Shown here: positions 62,621 through 64,000 of the stretch, in pieces | Layout of the letters: each line of letters starts with the position of its first letter | Numbering within the stretch: the stretch's first letter is position 1 | The notes under the pieces: model-generated | What the model was told of the DNA's origin: nothing | Databases searched by the model: none | Seen by the model: only the letters and a program-made list of their open reading frames with translations | Origin: Acidobacteriaceae bacterium | GTDB taxonomy: Bacteria; Acidobacteriota; Terriglobia; Terriglobales; Acidobacteriaceae | Length of the DNA: 64,000 nucleotides | NCBI GenBank assembly: GCA_903642235.1 | Contig: CAHJWL010000008.1 | Span: 1 to 64,000, forward strand | Direction: 5' to 3' | Translations under genes and position numbers: made by a program

Positions 62621-62666
62621 GAAATGCTGGCGTCACTCACGGCGTCGAGCGCACCATAGCACCACA

Positions 62667-63449
62667 ATGTCTGCCGCCAAACGAACCACGCACCTCCACC
62701 GGCTCAGCCAGTCCGCTCTCCTCCTCATCTGCCTCGCGGCCGCCGCCCAGACATCCCCGCCGCCCCGGCCACCCGCCTTTGAGGTCGCCTCCGTCCGCCT
62801 CTCGCCCCCCGATCACGGCTTCTTCACCATCAGCCCTTCCGGTGCGCTGGAGTTCCGCGCGAACACCGTCTCCATGCTCTTTCTCCTCGACTTGGCGTTC
62901 GGCTTTAATCCAAATCAGACCGTAGGCGCCCCCGGCTGGGCCGAATCCACCCTCTACGACGTCTCCGCCAAACCCGAAGGCAACGTTGGCCTCACCTACG
63001 AGCAGCTCAAGCCCGCTCTTCAAAATCTGCTCAAAGAGCGCTTTCACCTCCAGGCCCACATCGAAAGACGTGAGCGCAATGGCTACGCCCTCGTTGTCGC
63101 CAAAGGTGGCTCCAAACTTCAGAAAGCCGGCGACACCGTCGCACCCACCGGCAGCATCTTCTCCGAGGGCCTCCGCTCCCCCAGCCTCCCCATGAGTGCT
63201 CTCGCCGGCATGCTCGCTATCCCCGTCGGCTCGCCCGTCGTCGATCAGACCGGTCTCACCGGCAACTACGTCGTCAACCTGAAATATGCCAGCCTCAACA
63301 GCTCTCCAGACGACACCGCCGCCGATCCCGGCCTGCCCTCCGTCTTTACCGCCGTCACCGAGCAGCTCGGCCTCCGTCTCAACCGCCAGAAGATCTCGCT
63401 CGACTTCCTCATCGTCGATCACGTCGACCAACTCCCCACTGCCAACTAG
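62667..63449 (+). CDS. TIGR03435-family secreted protein, copy 3
   Basis: The 260-residue product has a signal peptide (SQSALLLICLAAAAQ) and the family pattern FEVASVRLS, GAPGWAESTLYDVSAKPEG, LLKERFHLQAHIERRE, VVDQTGLTGNYVVNLKY and LIVDHVDQLPTAN. It is more distant from copies 1 and 2 than they are from each other. The gap of 46 bases suggests one transcript. Confidence 0.88.
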   Translation: MSAAKRTTHLHRLSQSALLLICLAAAAQTSPPPRPPAFEVASVRLSPPDHGFFTISPSGALEFRANTVSMLFLLDLAFGFNPNQTVGAPGWAESTLYDVSAKPEGNVGLTYEQLKPALQNLLKERFHLQAHIERRERNGYALVVAKGGSKLQKAGDTVAPTGSIFSEGLRSPSLPMSALAGMLAIPVGSPVVDQTGLTGNYVVNLKYASLNSSPDDTAADPGLPSVFTAVTEQLGLRLNRQKISLDFLIVDHVDQLPTAN

Positions 63450-63640
63450 CCGCCCGCCCTCTCGCCCGTCACCCAGAGCAACTCAGCTGCTCCTACGCAG
63501 GGTTGACCTTCCCCAAAGCATCCTTAGCAGCTACCGGCCCCAATCACCCACGAAGCTCTCCTGCCATCCGCGAACGAGCCGCAAGATGCGATACCCTCAA
63601 ACCCACCAACAATCACTTCGCAAGGTGAGCCCTAAATCAC

Positions 63641-64000
63641 ATGGCATCCATCCCCGCCACACGAGACCTCACGACCTCCAGCGCTAACGACTCCTACAAG
63701 CGCTTCCTCCTCCTCGTCGCCGGTCTCGGCGGTCTGCTCTACGGCGTCGATGTCGGCATCATCGGCGGCGCGCTCCCTTATCTCGAAGCCACCTCCGGCC
63801 TCTCCGCCGGCCAGCTCTCCGCCATCGTCGCCGCCGTCCTCCTCGGCTCGGTCTTCTCCACCCTCTTCGCCGGCATCCTCGCCGACTGGATGGGCCGCAA
63901 GCCCCTCATGATCCTCTCGGGCATCACCTTTGTCCTGTCCATTCCCGTCATCAGCCTCTCCCACGGCTATGGCCCGCTTCTTCTCGGCCGTCTGCTCCAG
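63641..64000 (+). CDS. Sugar-porter MFS transporter, N-terminal part
   Basis: The frame starts at ATG 63641 and runs off the window after 120 residues. It shows TM1 with FLLLVAGLGGLLYGVDVGII, then GALPYLE, and the TM2-TM3 loop DWMGRKPLM, the sugar-porter signature (D-x-x-GRR/K). This is the GLUT/XylE-like sugar:H+ symporter group. The substrate cannot be told from the visible part. Confidence 0.88.
   Translation, partial: MASIPATRDLTTSSANDSYKRFLLLVAGLGGLLYGVDVGIIGGALPYLEATSGLSAGQLSAIVAAVLLGSVFSTLFAGILADWMGRKPLMILSGITFVLSIPVISLSHGYGPLLLGRLLQ

Overview
The window looks like a chromosomal segment of a high-GC soil Acidobacteriota, most likely class Terriglobia (Granulicella/Edaphobacter/Terriglobus-like). 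The evidence is the three tandem TIGR03435-family secreted proteins, the Oar-like TonB-dependent receptor with an N-terminal carboxypeptidase-regulatory domain, the BlaI plus M56/TonB pair, the many secreted glycoside hydrolases, C-ending codons throughout, and numerous short intergenic repeats. This assignment is inferred from gene content; no search was run.

Layout. 1-465: tandem minisatellite and the first copy of a dispersed repeat. 466-5734: HugZ-like FMN protein, beta-barrel protein, tRNA-Leu(CAG), a kinase-dimerisation-like protein convergent with a lone receiver protein, infC with an apparent AUU start, a tiny secreted peptide and a membrane protein. 5829-19683 is mainly housekeeping: rpsA, HIT protein, purA, mutM, an M61 peptidase, a ROK protein, sthA, thiE, and the yceD-rpmF-plsX cluster. 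19810-25746: methyltransferase, SDR, geranylgeranyl-reductase-like flavoprotein, GH39 and an MBL-fold protein. 25867-31797: a tripartite RND efflux operon. 31838-35880: GH28, SDR and zinc alcohol dehydrogenase. 35911-42456: a giant cyclic beta-1,2-glucan synthase-like protein (GT84 plus GH189-like domain, no GH94) behind an exporter-type ABC protein. 42996-56848: GH3 beta-glucosidase, FucP-like sugar symporter, BlaI repressor and M56-TonB membrane protease, TonB receptor, second GH39, and a GH144-like endo-beta-1,2-glucanase. 57350-64000: DUF2171, DUF427, a decayed DUF5397/VapD-like pair, aspS, three TIGR03435 paralogues and the start of a sugar MFS transporter.

How it may work together. The 35.9-56.8 kb part holds candidate machinery to make and export a beta-1,2-glucan (synthase plus ABC protein) and to cut (GH144), trim (GH3) and import (TonB receptor, FucP-like symporter) such glucans. 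This is an inference from domains and proximity.

The most unusual signal is non-coding. Two related families of intergenic repeats occur singly or in arrays at eleven sites, always in the same (+) orientation whatever the direction of the neighbouring genes. A short inverted repeat inside them is conserved by paired changes (ATCCC/GGGAT, ATTCC/GGAAT, ATTCT/AGAAT) while the loop varies.
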